A stretch of DNA of 43,323 nucleotides from Acidimicrobiaceae bacterium (GCA_003160635.1 PMLV01000120.1:42892-86214); one strand, 5' to 3'; positions 32,722-41,458 are shown, counted from the stretch's first letter. Numbers and translations are program-made. The notes: generated from the letters alone by a model not told the origin.

Positions 32722-34771
32722 TGCGTCCGGGCGAAGTGCCAGGCGTATCCGTGAGGCCGTATTGCCAGACAATGCTGTTGATCGTGGGGTCAATGACTAC
32801 CACCCGGTCGCGATAATCATCGTTCACCATGAGCAACCCGTCCGGCAGCCGCTCCGCGAGTGAGGGCTTCTTCAACATCGCGTCACCGGTCGTCGCGGCG
32901 TATCTCCAACTGACGTGGCCCTGCCGGTCGAACTCAAGGACGCGACCTTCGGCTGGAGGGTCATAGTCGGTCATGAGGTAAAGATTCGGGCCAAGTTGCT
33001 GTGGATCTGACGGATAATTCACACTGCTCATCTGTACGGTCCAGACCAACCTTCCCTGTTGTGTGTACTCGTCGATCCAAGACCCGTTGATCTCTGACAC
33101 GAGGACGTTGCCATCGGTCAATGGTGTATCCCCATTGGGGTAGGCGATGGAGGTGGGCGGGTTGTGGGTATCGACCCCGTTCCCGATCGTCCCGATCACC
33201 GTCTTGGCCGGTGAAATGAACAAGATCCGGTTGTTGGACGCGTCCGCCACGGTCACGATCCCAGACTTCAAGAGGTAGGCATCGTCCGGTTGATCCAGAT
33301 ATCCCGGCTGAGCTCCGGGAACACCGGGATGGCCGTACTGCCAGAGGAGTTTCCCTGATGGATACGCGATTTCGACGATGGTGTGGTTGTCTTCCTGGTT
33401 CGAGATGATGCCGGTTCCTTTATTGAAGAAGAAGGCGTCGTCGGGGAAATAGAACCCGCCCGGAGGTGGCGGCATGGATGCCGACGGGTACGTCCAGGTG
33501 AGTTGCCGAGCCGCATTCAGCGCGATCAGGCGGTCGTTTCCGCGATCGGCGATGAGGAGCGTTCCTGAGTACGGAGAGCCTGCACTTGCTGATCCTGCCG
33601 CACCGCCATAGGGGCTCGGACGCAACGAGATCACCGACTGGAGGAGACCTGAGGCGACACCGGCGGCCTCGGTGCCTGATTGGTCCGCCACCTCACCCCC
33701 GACCACGTACCCGATGCTCGAGCCGCCGGAGTCCACCGTGGTATACCCGCCGAAGGCGACCGCCTGAGGCAATAGTCCCGCATTCAACATCTGATGCGTG
33801 CGCGGGACGTAAGCCTCTATCTCCGTCTGCGTTGGCCCCTGCGGCACCTGACCACCCGCAACATACATGGTCCCGCGGATGACGAACGCAGCCGCGCCGT
33901 ACATGGACCGCGGCATGTGGCCAACGATGGTGGCCTCGTGGGTCTTGGGGTCAATCATTTGAATGTCATCGGTCGCTGTGGTGGTCGAACCGGACGAAGC
34001 GGTCTCTCCACCGAAGGCGTAGATCTTGCCGCCCAACGCGACGACGGCGGGATACCGGACTGGAACCGGCAGAGTCCCGGCGGAGAAGAAGTGCCTGCCA
34101 TCGACCGTCGCCAGGACGCTCGGAAGATAGTTGGTGCCGTCGTAACCCCCGACGATGTACGCCGTCGTCATCACGTGGCCCCTGCTCTTGGCGGAGACAG
34201 TTGCCACGGCCAGATCCGATCGAGGCTGCGGGAGCGACCCGGTTATTGAGCCCGTGCTGTTGCCAGTCGGCGCGATGGTGGGCGACGTGATGGACTGGAT
34301 GCCGGCAACCGTGGAGGGCGACCCGCCACCAAAGACCACCGTCCGGCTGCCGATAGTCGCAGCGGCGGCATCGTGCACAACGTTGGCCAGCCTGCCCGCG
34401 ACGTCTATGGCTCCGGTACCCAGGTCGACCGTTGAGACATCGGCCAGCGAGGAACCTTGCGGCGTGAGGCCGCCGAGGATCGTCAATCCGGCACCGTTGG
34501 CCACGACCGCCTCGCGCGACACGGGCGCGCTCAGCGACCACGGCTCAACTCCGGCTTCGATAGAGGATGGAGCAGTGGCGGAACTTGTTCGGTGACCGGC
34601 ACTCGCCGAGTGCGTCGAGAGCTTCGGATTGTGTGCCACGCCCCCTCCCGAGAGGCTGATGATGACGCCGGCCAGTGTCACTGCGACCACACCACTTACC
34701 ACCAGCGTCCGTCGCAGGCGGCGCTGGCGACGACGAGTGCGGGCAGCGGCCTTAGCAGAGGGACTTTGCAT
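32651..34771 (-). CDS. Membrane-anchored double beta-propeller (kelch plus NHL/PQQ-like)
   Basis: 706 residues. A basic N-terminus and one helix (about 22-41) anchor the protein. The first propeller (about 70-390) has kelch-type repeats: FGGGSPS, YIVGGYDG, YAFGGETAS, YVAGGQVP and YVVGGEVA. The second (about 395-700) has NHL/PQQ/arylsulfotransferase-like blades: LLIADRGNDRLIALN, VTVADASNNRILFIS, KLLWQYGHPG, NVLVSEING and VWTVQ/WQYG repeats. Both would lie outside the cell. The fold suits binding to sugars, proteins or a redox group, not a specific reaction. The ATG at 34771 has GGAGGG upstream but with wide spacing. It follows ApbE by 90 bases. Confidence 0.8.
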   Translation of the reverse strand: MQSPSAKAAARTRRRQRRLRRTLVVSGVVAVTLAGVIISLSGGGVAHNPKLSTHSASAGHRTSSATAPSSIEAGVEPWSLSAPVSREAVVANGAGLTILGGLTPQGSSLADVSTVDLGTGAIDVAGRLANVVHDAAAATIGSRTVVFGGGSPSTVAGIQSITSPTIAPTGNSTGSITGSLPQPRSDLAVATVSAKSRGHVMTTAYIVGGYDGTNYLPSVLATVDGRHFFSAGTLPVPVRYPAVVALGGKIYAFGGETASSGSTTTATDDIQMIDPKTHEATIVGHMPRSMYGAAAFVIRGTMYVAGGQVPQGPTQTEIEAYVPRTHQMLNAGLLPQAVAFGGYTTVDSGGSSIGYVVGGEVADQSGTEAAGVASGLLQSVISLRPSPYGGAAGSASAGSPYSGTLLIADRGNDRLIALNAARQLTWTYPSASMPPPPGGFYFPDDAFFFNKGTGIISNQEDNHTIVEIAYPSGKLLWQYGHPGVPGAQPGYLDQPDDAYLLKSGIVTVADASNNRILFISPAKTVIGTIGNGVDTHNPPTSIAYPNGDTPLTDGNVLVSEINGSWIDEYTQQGRLVWTVQMSSVNYPSDPQQLGPNLYLMTDYDPPAEGRVLEFDRQGHVSWRYAATTGDAMLKKPSLAERLPDGLLMVNDDYRDRVVVIDPTINSIVWQYGLTDTPGTSPGRISIPDGFDLLNANGTTPTHPQTG

Positions 34772-34861
34772 CCCGCATGTTTACCCTCCGGCACTCAGCC
34801 ACGCTGTGACCGATGCCCTGCTCGTACGATGAGAGGCCCAATCTCCTTGAGAGCTGTTCAG

Positions 34862-35704
34862 TCAACGTGAGGAAGCTGTTCTCGGCCGGGCGGTGGAAGG
34901 CGGCGAGGCAAGAGGAAAACGCTCCGTCCAGCGCATAGTGCCGTCGAATCGAATGACGAGAGCCTCGTAACCCTCGAGCTGCTCGATACATGCCAGGCCC
35001 GGTTCTCCAGCGACCGCTACCGCCGTGGCGAGGGCATCAGCGAGACCGAGATCGTACCCACTGACACTTGCCGAGGCGACGCGCGCGGCCGGGCGCCGGG
35101 AGTGAGGGTCGATCAGATGGTCCCCGCGCTCGTAGGCGCCCGAAGTCGCTATTGCTCCGGTGAGCTCGACGACGCAGGCGATCTGGCCCGGAGAAAAGGG
35201 ATCGACGATGCCGATCCGGAACGGCTGCGCCCACCCCATACCGCCGAAGCTAGCAATATCGCCTGCTGCGTTCACTATCGCGCCGGATACTCCGGTGGAG
35301 ACGAGCGCGTCACGTGCACACTGTGCCGCCCATCCCTTCACGTAACCCGTCGGATCAACTCCACCCGGCATCGCCCACGGGTCGAACCATCCATCGGAGA
35401 CCTCACGAGCCTTGGCGCAGAGGTCGAGTACCTCAGCGACCTCCGCGGGAGCTTGCTCGCGGGTAATCTCCCCGCGGCGCAGGCGGCTCATAGGGCTGTC
35501 TTCCTTCCAGGTACTGAATACCGTATCGGCACGCTGCAGAATGGTCCGTGCGTGGCCGAGTCGCCGGTACGTCTCGTCGCCCTGCAGACCCTCCCCGCCG
35601 TAAATGTCAATGGTCACAACGGTGCCCATCACATGTTCCTCGTGGTGCACCCGGCGATGACGATCGATGGTTTCACCTGCCTCGGCTCGTGAATGCGGCT
35701 TCAC
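34862..35704 (-). CDS. apbE: FAD:protein FMN transferase (ApbE family)
   Basis: 280 residues. Marks of ApbE are FSTWKEDSPMSRL (63-75), GYVKGWA (120-126), NAAGDIAS (145-152, normally NxGGD), and ATSGAYERGDHLIDP (186-200). ApbE splits FAD and attaches FMN to a Thr or Ser of a target protein. The likely target is the FMN_bind protein encoded immediately upstream, with which it shares a GTGA overlap. It has no signal peptide or lipobox, in contrast to many ApbE proteins that act outside; either it modifies its target before export or it leaves by another route. The start is GTG. Confidence 0.9.
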   Translation of the reverse strand: MKPHSRAEAGETIDRHRRVHHEEHVMGTVVTIDIYGGEGLQGDETYRRLGHARTILQRADTVFSTWKEDSPMSRLRRGEITREQAPAEVAEVLDLCAKAREVSDGWFDPWAMPGGVDPTGYVKGWAAQCARDALVSTGVSGAIVNAAGDIASFGGMGWAQPFRIGIVDPFSPGQIACVVELTGAIATSGAYERGDHLIDPHSRRPAARVASASVSGYDLGLADALATAVAVAGEPGLACIEQLEGYEALVIRFDGTMRWTERFPLASPPSTARPRTASSR

Positions 35705-36270
35705 GAAAGACCCAGCTTTCCGAGAGCCGACTGCAACGACTTCTCGAAGCCGGCGCTCGTATAGCTCGCACCGGAGACTCCCTGGATATTCGCGCTCTGA
35801 GCCTGCAGGACTTGTTGCTCAAGAATGGGGATCGACTGCTGATCAATCGACTGGGAGCGAAAATTCCCACCGTCGTCGAGAGAGGCAATCGAGACCTTCG
35901 TGATCTTCCTGCCGGAAGCAGTAACCGATACCGACAAGATCCCGAAGTTGTAGTTTACCGCTGCTCCTGTGGCGCTTTGCGTGGCCGAGGTCGTGGTCGT
36001 CGTCGTCGGTAAGGTTGTGGTGCTCTTCGGAAGCTGCGTCGTCGTTGTGGTCGTGGAAGGGACGGGCGACGTGCCTGGCGGAGGGGTCGTCGTCGAACTC
36101 GACGTTGGGGGAGAACCGGTGCCACCCGACCCTTTACCTGCGTGAGATGCCCCTGGCACAGAGACACCTGGTAAAGAACCCAGCGAAAGTGGCGCAGACT
36201 TCGTATGGAAGGCCAGCACGCCAGCGAGCCCCGCGATGGTCGTGCCGATCACTATCGGGGCCCGCCTCAT
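35701..36270 (-). CDS. Exported FMN_bind domain protein, predicted flavinylated
   Basis: 189 residues. A hydrophobic start (about 5-21) serves as signal or anchor. Residues 45-103 are an extended Ser/Thr/Pro-rich linker that probably spans the cell wall. The C-terminal FMN_bind domain (105-189) contains VSGASYTS (165-172), matching the [ST]GA[ST] flavinylation motif, with S169 or T171 as the likely covalent FMN site. An excellent AGGAGGAAG ribosome-binding site precedes the ATG. It is coupled to ApbE by GTGA. It would receive electrons from the ferric-reductase-like membrane protein upstream and pass them to an extracellular acceptor; that role is inferred from family and context. Confidence 0.88.
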   Translation of the reverse strand: MRRAPIVIGTTIAGLAGVLAFHTKSAPLSLGSLPGVSVPGASHAGKGSGGTGSPPTSSSTTTPPPGTSPVPSTTTTTTQLPKSTTTLPTTTTTTSATQSATGAAVNYNFGILSVSVTASGRKITKVSIASLDDGGNFRSQSIDQQSIPILEQQVLQAQSANIQGVSGASYTSAGFEKSLQSALGKLGLS

Positions 36271-36317
36271 TGAGTCTTCCTCCTGTGCGGTGACATGGGA
36301 GTCGCTTCCTCCATGAC

Positions 36318-37721
36318 TTAGAACGCGAAAGATTCTTCGTGGATCCGGTCGCGATCCACTCCGAGGTTCAGGGCCGCCGCCACAATGCTCTCACTGAAAC
36401 CCCCCGGTCCACAGACATACACATCGCGCCTCGCCAGGTCGGGAACGAGCCCTCCCAACATCCTCGCATCGAGGCGAACGGCGTGGCGCGCCCCTATGAC
36501 CTCATGGAAGTGGCCGCCACGATCAGCGACGAGCGCAGCGAGCTCGTCGCGGTGCACGATGTCCTCACGAGTCGAGGCACGGACGATCAGCGACACGTCG
36601 ACCGTGGCGGGGAGATCTTCCAGAAGGGCCCGCAACGGGGTAATGCCCACTCCTGCGCCGACCAGGGCGACTCTCTCAGAAGCGCGCACATGGTGGGTGA
36701 ATGCGCCGTACGGCCCCTCGATCGCCACGCGGGTTCCACGTTTGAGTGCGGCGATGGCGCTGCTCTGGTCGCCGAGGCCTTTGATCGTGACCCGGAGAAA
36801 TGGTGGTTGTGGGAGCGCGGAGAGCGAGTAAGGGTGCGCATGCCACCACAGTTCTTTCGTCAGAAACCGCCACTTGAAGAACTGTCCGCCTGAGACCGCG
36901 AGGCGATCGAGGCGACGACCCGAACAGATGACCGAAAAGACCCCTGGTGCCTCCTCGCGGACCGTCGCGATACGTAGCTGATGGCGCAGACTCCGTGCGA
37001 TGGGCTGCGCTATACGGAACACAATGACTACCCCAGCCGTAAGTGCCCAGATTGCGATCCACACCGCCCTGGTGAGTGGGTGACCGATGAATGAGACACC
37101 GGTGGTGATCTGGTGGGCGAAGGCGAGGGCGAGTGCGAGGTAGGTGTAGAGGTGAACGATCCACCAGGTCTCGTACTTGAGGTGTCGGCGAGCAATTCGG
37201 ATGGACGTGATCCCAGCCATGACGAGAAGGCAGAAGCCAACGCCGGCCGCGAGAACGTCTGGGTAGGAAGTGAGAAATTCCCAGAGTTGGTGGAGTGCAC
37301 CCACCTTTGCCAGTTGTGCATAGCCCAGCGTGATGAGGACGACATGAGCGCCAATGAGAACGAGCGGCCACGGACCGATGGACCTATGCCAACGGACGAG
37401 TCGGTCTTGGCCGACTGCCCGCTCGAGCCAAGGCAAGCGCGCAATGAGCACCACCATGACCAGCATCATGTAGGCGCCAGTGAACCCGGCAAGTCGCCCT
37501 CCGGCGATGAGCCACCCACCAGGTGCGGCGAGCGTGCCGCGCGATTCTCCGGTGATCACAAGACCCAGTGTCACGCCCAAGCCGACACCGGCCAGCGCCG
37601 CCAGGGCGTCGGCAACCCACGGCCGTGGCGCGTGGCCCGGCCGGGGTCGACGGCGAGATGCCCGCGTTCCATTCCCAGGGGCAACCCGGCCGGTCGGCGC
37701 GACCCCAGTGCGGTCAGTCAT
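36318..37721 (-). CDS. Ferric-reductase-like transmembrane flavocytochrome with FNR domain
   Basis: 467 residues. The membrane half (about 37-240) has a six-helix ferric-reductase fold; H112, H126, H190 and H203 are placed to bind two haems across the membrane. The cytoplasmic half (about 245-467) is a ferredoxin-NADP reductase type module: HPYSL (296-300) for FAD, GAGVGITP (355-362) for NAD(P)H and CGPGGFSE (437-444). Electrons go from cytoplasmic NAD(P)H through FAD and haem to the outside. The flanking FMN_bind protein is a natural acceptor. The ATG at 37721 is chosen; ATG at 37760 is also in frame and neither has a strong ribosome-binding site. Confidence 0.9.
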   Translation of the reverse strand: MTDRTGVAPTGRVAPGNGTRASRRRPRPGHAPRPWVADALAALAGVGLGVTLGLVITGESRGTLAAPGGWLIAGGRLAGFTGAYMMLVMVVLIARLPWLERAVGQDRLVRWHRSIGPWPLVLIGAHVVLITLGYAQLAKVGALHQLWEFLTSYPDVLAAGVGFCLLVMAGITSIRIARRHLKYETWWIVHLYTYLALALAFAHQITTGVSFIGHPLTRAVWIAIWALTAGVVIVFRIAQPIARSLRHQLRIATVREEAPGVFSVICSGRRLDRLAVSGGQFFKWRFLTKELWWHAHPYSLSALPQPPFLRVTIKGLGDQSSAIAALKRGTRVAIEGPYGAFTHHVRASERVALVGAGVGITPLRALLEDLPATVDVSLIVRASTREDIVHRDELAALVADRGGHFHEVIGARHAVRLDARMLGGLVPDLARRDVYVCGPGGFSESIVAAALNLGVDRDRIHEESFAF

Positions 37722-37780
37722 CCCATGATTCTCATGGCCGGCGATGTGAACTGGCTTCATTGGCGCTGTGAGCGCGCTGT

Positions 37781-37796
37781 CACGCCTCCTGGCGTG
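37781..37796 (-). promoter_or_regulatory. Hairpin in the Rieske-to-reductase gap
   Basis: CACGCC/GGCGTG, 6-bp stem, with a 4-base loop that reads AGGA on the transcript strand. It is too far from the reductase start to serve as its ribosome-binding site but could be a processing or attenuation site. Confidence 0.3.
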
Positions 37797-37850
37797 CGTT
37801 GCCATTCGGGCAGAATCAGCGTGTCCACTCGCATCAAGAGCCGGGTTCAC

Positions 37851-37866
37851 GTTGTCTACGGACAAC
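37851..37866 (-). terminator. Hairpin just after the DoxX-Rieske gene
   Basis: GTTGTC/GACAAC, 6-bp stem with a 4-base loop, nine bases past the stop of the DoxX-Rieske gene. It may reduce readthrough so that the reductase is made in lower amount. Confidence 0.35.
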
Positions 37867-37875
37867 TGTCGAACC

Positions 37876-39090
37876 TCAGCCGTCGACGTACAGTTGGCCG
37901 TTCGAACCGAGCGCCACCGGAATACTGGACAGCCCGGTCGCCGCAGGACCACGTTGGACGGCTCCGGTCGAGCCGTTGAATTCCGACCCGTGGCACGGGC
38001 AAATGAAGAGATCGCTTTGTTGGTCAAACTCCACTTGGCATCCGGCGTGGGGACAAACCGCCGAGAACGCTCGGAAGACGCCGGTCCGAACCTGGACAAC
38101 GAGGGCAGGAACCCCCTGCTTGGGGTCGGTAAAGCTCGCTACACCACCAACCGGAACGTCGCTCGCTGGCCCGACGCGGATTCCCTTCGGGATGACAGTA
38201 CCCGACGATCTTGCTGTCGTTGACGTTGTCGTCCCGGGCTTCCCTTGGCTGGAAGTGCTCGGGCTCGTGGTGGAACTTGCTCCACCTCGACCGATCGTAC
38301 CGGCCGATGTAGATTGCGGCGAACCCCCCACGAGGCGGCCGATCGCTGCGACGAGACCCCCGGTGACGAGTCCAGCTACTCCAACGACGCCTGCCGCCGA
38401 GGCCTTTTGCAGGAAGACTCGCCGCTCGAGCTCCGCCGCCCGCCCCGCTGCGGGACCGCCACGCTTTGTTGTGGCTTCGAGGAGGACATGAGCGCGCTCG
38501 GCACGCCTCGCAAACAGTGCGTCGAGCGACCACGCTCCGGGGCCCGAGAGAACAAACGGAGTCCACGCGAACAAAAAGACGATATCCGGACCGTAGTAGT
38601 ACGGGTTATCGTTGAAGCTGACGGTTACGAAGAACGAGAGCGACAGGAGTAACCCACCCACTGCGGCGATGCGGCCGAAGAGGCCCAGGAGCGTGCCAAG
38701 CCCGACGGCTACCTCCCCGAAGGAAACGATCAGGGCCACGGGTGTCGAGGCGTGCAGAGCAGGGTTGAGGAGATGGTGGAGCGGGCTCGTAAGGATCGAG
38801 CCTTCCAGCTGTTGCCGGAAAGATCCCGGGGCCGTCGCTCGGAAGAAGTTCGGGTTGGCAAGCTTTTGCAGCCCGGCAAATGTGAATGTCACTCCGAGGA
38901 AGGCCCTGAGGACGAGCAGGGGTGCGCCCGGCGTGCTCAACAGCCTCGCAAAGCGTGAGGGCGAGACCGCATTCGGCGAAGGTCGGCGCAGATCCTCTTT
39001 GTCATTGTCCGACCGGGTCTTCCCGACAGCGTGAATTGACGATGATCGGACAGGGTACCCGGATCGCTTCTGCGCTCGGCTCTTCGCCAT
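37876..39090 (-). CDS. DoxX-Tat-Rieske fusion protein
   Basis: 404 residues from the ATG at 39090, which follows AGAGGGTG; an ATG at 39129 is in frame. Residues about 50-190 form a DoxX/DoxD-like four-helix membrane domain. Next comes a twin-arginine motif RRVFLQK (223-229) with its hydrophobic stretch, an unusual internal Tat signal. After a Ser/Thr/Gly-rich linker the C-terminal domain is a bc1-type Rieske: CPHAGC (346-351) and CPCHGS (364-369), so C346, H348, C364 and H367 hold a [2Fe-2S] centre and C351-C366 form the disulfide. The Rieske part would be folded with its cluster and exported. A strong -10 box lies upstream. Confidence 0.85.
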   Translation of the reverse strand: MAKSRAQKRSGYPVRSSSIHAVGKTRSDNDKEDLRRPSPNAVSPSRFARLLSTPGAPLLVLRAFLGVTFTFAGLQKLANPNFFRATAPGSFRQQLEGSILTSPLHHLLNPALHASTPVALIVSFGEVAVGLGTLLGLFGRIAAVGGLLLSLSFFVTVSFNDNPYYYGPDIVFLFAWTPFVLSGPGAWSLDALFARRAERAHVLLEATTKRGGPAAGRAAELERRVFLQKASAAGVVGVAGLVTGGLVAAIGRLVGGSPQSTSAGTIGRGGASSTTSPSTSSQGKPGTTTSTTARSSGTVIPKGIRVGPASDVPVGGVASFTDPKQGVPALVVQVRTGVFRAFSAVCPHAGCQVEFDQQSDLFICPCHGSEFNGSTGAVQRGPAATGLSSIPVALGSNGQLYVDG

Positions 39091-39408
39091 CACCCTCTTT
39101 GCTCGATCGGTCGTCGGCCCCACGGCCATGCCACGCTTGTAACGCCGATATTAGAGGCCGGACCTGACGCCAACATGAAGCATGCGGAGTTCAGGCGATC
39201 TGGCCTCCACTTCGGCCCCCACAAATGCTCCCGTGTAGCGGGAAACGTCCATGAGACGGGTCGCGAGGGTGCTGCCCGGACTCACCCAACCGGACATGCT
39301 AGGGATGGCGCGTTCCGTCATGAATTCGTCAGCTTTGGGGGTTACGTTGATGAAAATGGTTTCCAAATGCTGGCATCACGCCCGCCATCCTCGCCCGCGA
39401 TCACCACA
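39091..39408. promoter_or_regulatory. Divergent control region, Rieske fusion and two-component genes
   Basis: 318 bases. TAATAT on the minus strand (39153-39148) is a strong -10 candidate for the Rieske gene, with transcription starting near 39141; the matching -35 is poor. No clear promoter for the regulator gene was found. The regulator frame is open here back to 39175, but the encoded residues do not resemble a receiver domain. Confidence 0.5.
39148..39153 (-). promoter_or_regulatory. -10 element candidate of the DoxX-Rieske gene
   Basis: TAATAT read on the minus strand. With a weak -35 it may depend on an activator such as the response regulator encoded next door. Confidence 0.4.
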
Positions 39409-40077
39409 ATGAGGATGCTCGTGGCTGAAGACGACGCATCGCTCCGAGCCGTGCTGGAGCGAGGATTGCGAGAGAATGGCTATGTCGTGGACGCGGTAGC
39501 GGAAGGCACCTCAGCGATCGCTTACCTTCGGGCGTACCAGTATGACGTGGCGATCCTTGACTGGCGCATGCCCAAGGCCAATGGCATCGAAGTGTTGCAG
39601 AACATCCGCGAACGAGGTATCCACACTCCCATCTTGATGCTGACGGCCCGGGACGCCCCAACGGACCGGGTCACGGGACTCAATGTCGGTGCAGATGACT
39701 ATTTGGTGAAACCCTTCGACTTCAACGAGTTGTTGGCCCGCCTGAATGCCCTACAACGGAGACCACCGCTCACCCTCTACCCGGTCCTGTCCTGTGGGGA
39801 CCTGACCTTCAATCCCTCGTCGAGAGAGCTGACGATGGCCGGGAAGGTGGTCTCCTTGACGATGACAGAACTTGCTTTGCTCGAACTCCTTCTCCGCCGA
39901 TCTCCCAGTGTCGTCACGCGTCAGACGATTGCCACGCAGGTCTGGGACGACGAGGCCGAGGCGGTGGGATCAAACACCATCGACGTTCACGTCGGTCGTC
40001 TTCGGTCCAAGCTCACGGGAAGTCAGACCCGGATCGAAACGGTCCGAGGAAGCGGGTATCGATTGGTTGCGCTGTGA
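39409..40077 (+). CDS. OmpR/PhoB family response regulator
   Basis: 222 residues from the ATG at 39409. The receiver has acidic residues E7, D8 and D9, phosphorylated D51 (VAILDWRMP) and the conserved lysine in LVKPFDF. The C-terminal winged-helix DNA-binding domain (about 125-222) ends with NTIDVHVGRLRSKL and IETVRGSGYRL, typical of OmpR/PhoB. There is no clear ribosome-binding site; starts at 39367 and 39415 are in frame. It overlaps the histidine kinase by GTGA. It probably controls the surrounding electron-transfer genes, and an 11-bp-spaced repeat after the kinase gene could be a target. Confidence 0.92.
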   Translation: MRMLVAEDDASLRAVLERGLRENGYVVDAVAEGTSAIAYLRAYQYDVAILDWRMPKANGIEVLQNIRERGIHTPILMLTARDAPTDRVTGLNVGADDYLVKPFDFNELLARLNALQRRPPLTLYPVLSCGDLTFNPSSRELTMAGKVVSLTMTELALLELLLRRSPSVVTRQTIATQVWDDEAEAVGSNTIDVHVGRLRSKLTGSQTRIETVRGSGYRLVAL

Positions 40078-41384
40078 GGGACAACGAATCCCGCCGAACA
40101 CACGCCGCCAAAGTGGCGATTGTGGCGACCGTTATTGTCGTCGCCTGCTACGTGATCGGCGCCCTGATGTTCAATCTTGTCGTGGTGCATAGACTCACCG
40201 CTCAGGCCGATGTGCGACTGGCCAAACGGCTTGCCGACATTGGAAAGCTCACCATCACCGGAGCCGGAACCGCCCCTCTCTCTACGCACCACGATCAGGA
40301 TGAGGATGATGCACCGATCTTCGTCTGGAGAGTGAGTCCACAAGGGTCGATTTCCGCACTGACTACAGGAGCGCCGTCCTTGCTCCATACGACGGTGAGC
40401 AAAGGAGCCAGTACGGTCGACATTGGCGGTACTCCCTTTCGACTTCAATCGATCACGAACGGATCGGAAACGTTGGTTGCCGGAGAGAGCATCGCCCAAA
40501 TTGACCGAGTCAGTAACGCCCTCATGACTCCCGAGCTCATCTTTGGTCTTGCGCTCCTCGTCGTGATGTTCGTCGGTTCGCTCCTTATCGGGTTGCGGGC
40601 CTCCGCCCCGCTGGAGCTGGTTCGACGCCGTCAAGCCGAGTTCACCGCCGACGCCTCCCATGAGCTCCGAACCCCGCTCAGCGTCATTGAGGCTGAGGTT
40701 GATCTGGCACTCAGCCGATCCCGAAGTCCTGACGAGTACCGGTCCGTCCTACGTCGCGTCGCGGGCGAAAGTCGCAGGCTCAGGCGAATTGTCGACGACT
40801 TGTTGTGGCTGGCGCGGGTGGACGACCGGGGCATGGAGATCGCTGCGGACGCGACAGTTGACCTGGCCGAGATAGCGAGGACGTGTACCGACAGGTTCCA
40901 AGCCGTGGCCGCCACGAAGGGAGTTACCCTCTCGTTCGACGACGTGCCTGAACCCCTCTGCGTGCACGCGGAGGCCGAATGGGTCGACCGGTTGATTGGT
41001 GTCCTGATCGACAACGCATGCAAGTTCGCCGGCATCGGTGGAGTGGCAACGGTGGGTGTCCACGCCACGGGCAACCGGATCATTCTTCAGGTCGATGACA
41101 ACGGGCCCGGGATCCCGATGGATCAGCGGACGCTCATCATGGACCGCTTTCACCGCGCGGACGAAGATCGCCCAGGAACCGGGCTCGGACTCGCCATAGC
41201 CGACTCGGTCGTGAGGGCAACAAATGGCACCTGGCTGATAGCGGATTCCCCTCATGGCGGCGCTCGGATGCAGGTCACGTGGCGCAAGGCTCCCCCTCGC
41301 CGCAACAGCGATTCGGGCGCCCACGACGACCGAGAGGCTGCCTCCGGTCTTGCGCACCCCGCCCCGGCACATTCGCGAGGTTGA
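40074..41384 (+). CDS. Membrane sensor histidine kinase
   Basis: 436 residues. Two helices (about 14-36 and 152-174) frame an extracytoplasmic sensor domain of roughly 115 residues, which includes a His/Asp/Glu-rich THHDQDEDDA stretch (71-80) that may bind metal. The kinase core has H196 in ASHELRTPL, N-box LIDNACKFA, DDNGPGIP and GTGLGLAI. It phosphorylates the coupled response regulator. The start is GTG with a GTGA overlap. The signal is unknown; a metal or redox cue would fit the neighbouring reductases. Confidence 0.92.
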   Translation: MRDNESRRTHAAKVAIVATVIVVACYVIGALMFNLVVVHRLTAQADVRLAKRLADIGKLTITGAGTAPLSTHHDQDEDDAPIFVWRVSPQGSISALTTGAPSLLHTTVSKGASTVDIGGTPFRLQSITNGSETLVAGESIAQIDRVSNALMTPELIFGLALLVVMFVGSLLIGLRASAPLELVRRRQAEFTADASHELRTPLSVIEAEVDLALSRSRSPDEYRSVLRRVAGESRRLRRIVDDLLWLARVDDRGMEIAADATVDLAEIARTCTDRFQAVAATKGVTLSFDDVPEPLCVHAEAEWVDRLIGVLIDNACKFAGIGGVATVGVHATGNRIILQVDDNGPGIPMDQRTLIMDRFHRADEDRPGTGLGLAIADSVVRATNGTWLIADSPHGGARMQVTWRKAPPRRNSDSGAHDDREAASGLAHPAPAHSRG

Positions 41385-41387
41385 CGT

Positions 41388-41420
41388 CTTAGAAACTCCT
41401 TAGATTCTTCAGAGTCTTCG
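41388..41420 (+). repeat. Direct repeats with 11-bp spacing, possible response-regulator site
   Basis: CTTAGAAACTC (41388-41398) and CTTAGATTCTT (41399-41409) are adjacent 11-base units; a third, weaker copy CAGAGTCTTCG follows. PhoB/OmpR regulators bind such helical-turn-spaced direct repeats. The site precedes the small membrane-protein gene start at 41459. Confidence 0.45.
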
Positions 41421-41458
41421 TCATGTAGTCGTCAGGAACGTTCCTTACCCTTGAACAC

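Noticed and set aside
36312-36342. CTTAGA followed by AGATTCTTC, similar to the repeats at 41388
   Set aside because: It is the coding end of the ferric-reductase-like gene, and the spacing does not match the 11-bp repeat.
37722-38099. Longer N-terminus of the ferric-reductase-like protein
   Set aside because: It would overlap the Rieske coding region and has a composition unlike a protein start; the ATG at 37721 or 37760 fits better.
39175-39408. N-terminal extension of the response regulator to an ATG at 39175
   Set aside because: The added 78 residues have no resemblance to a regulator N-terminus; the receiver fold begins at MRMLVAEDD (39409), and the stretch is the divergent promoter region.
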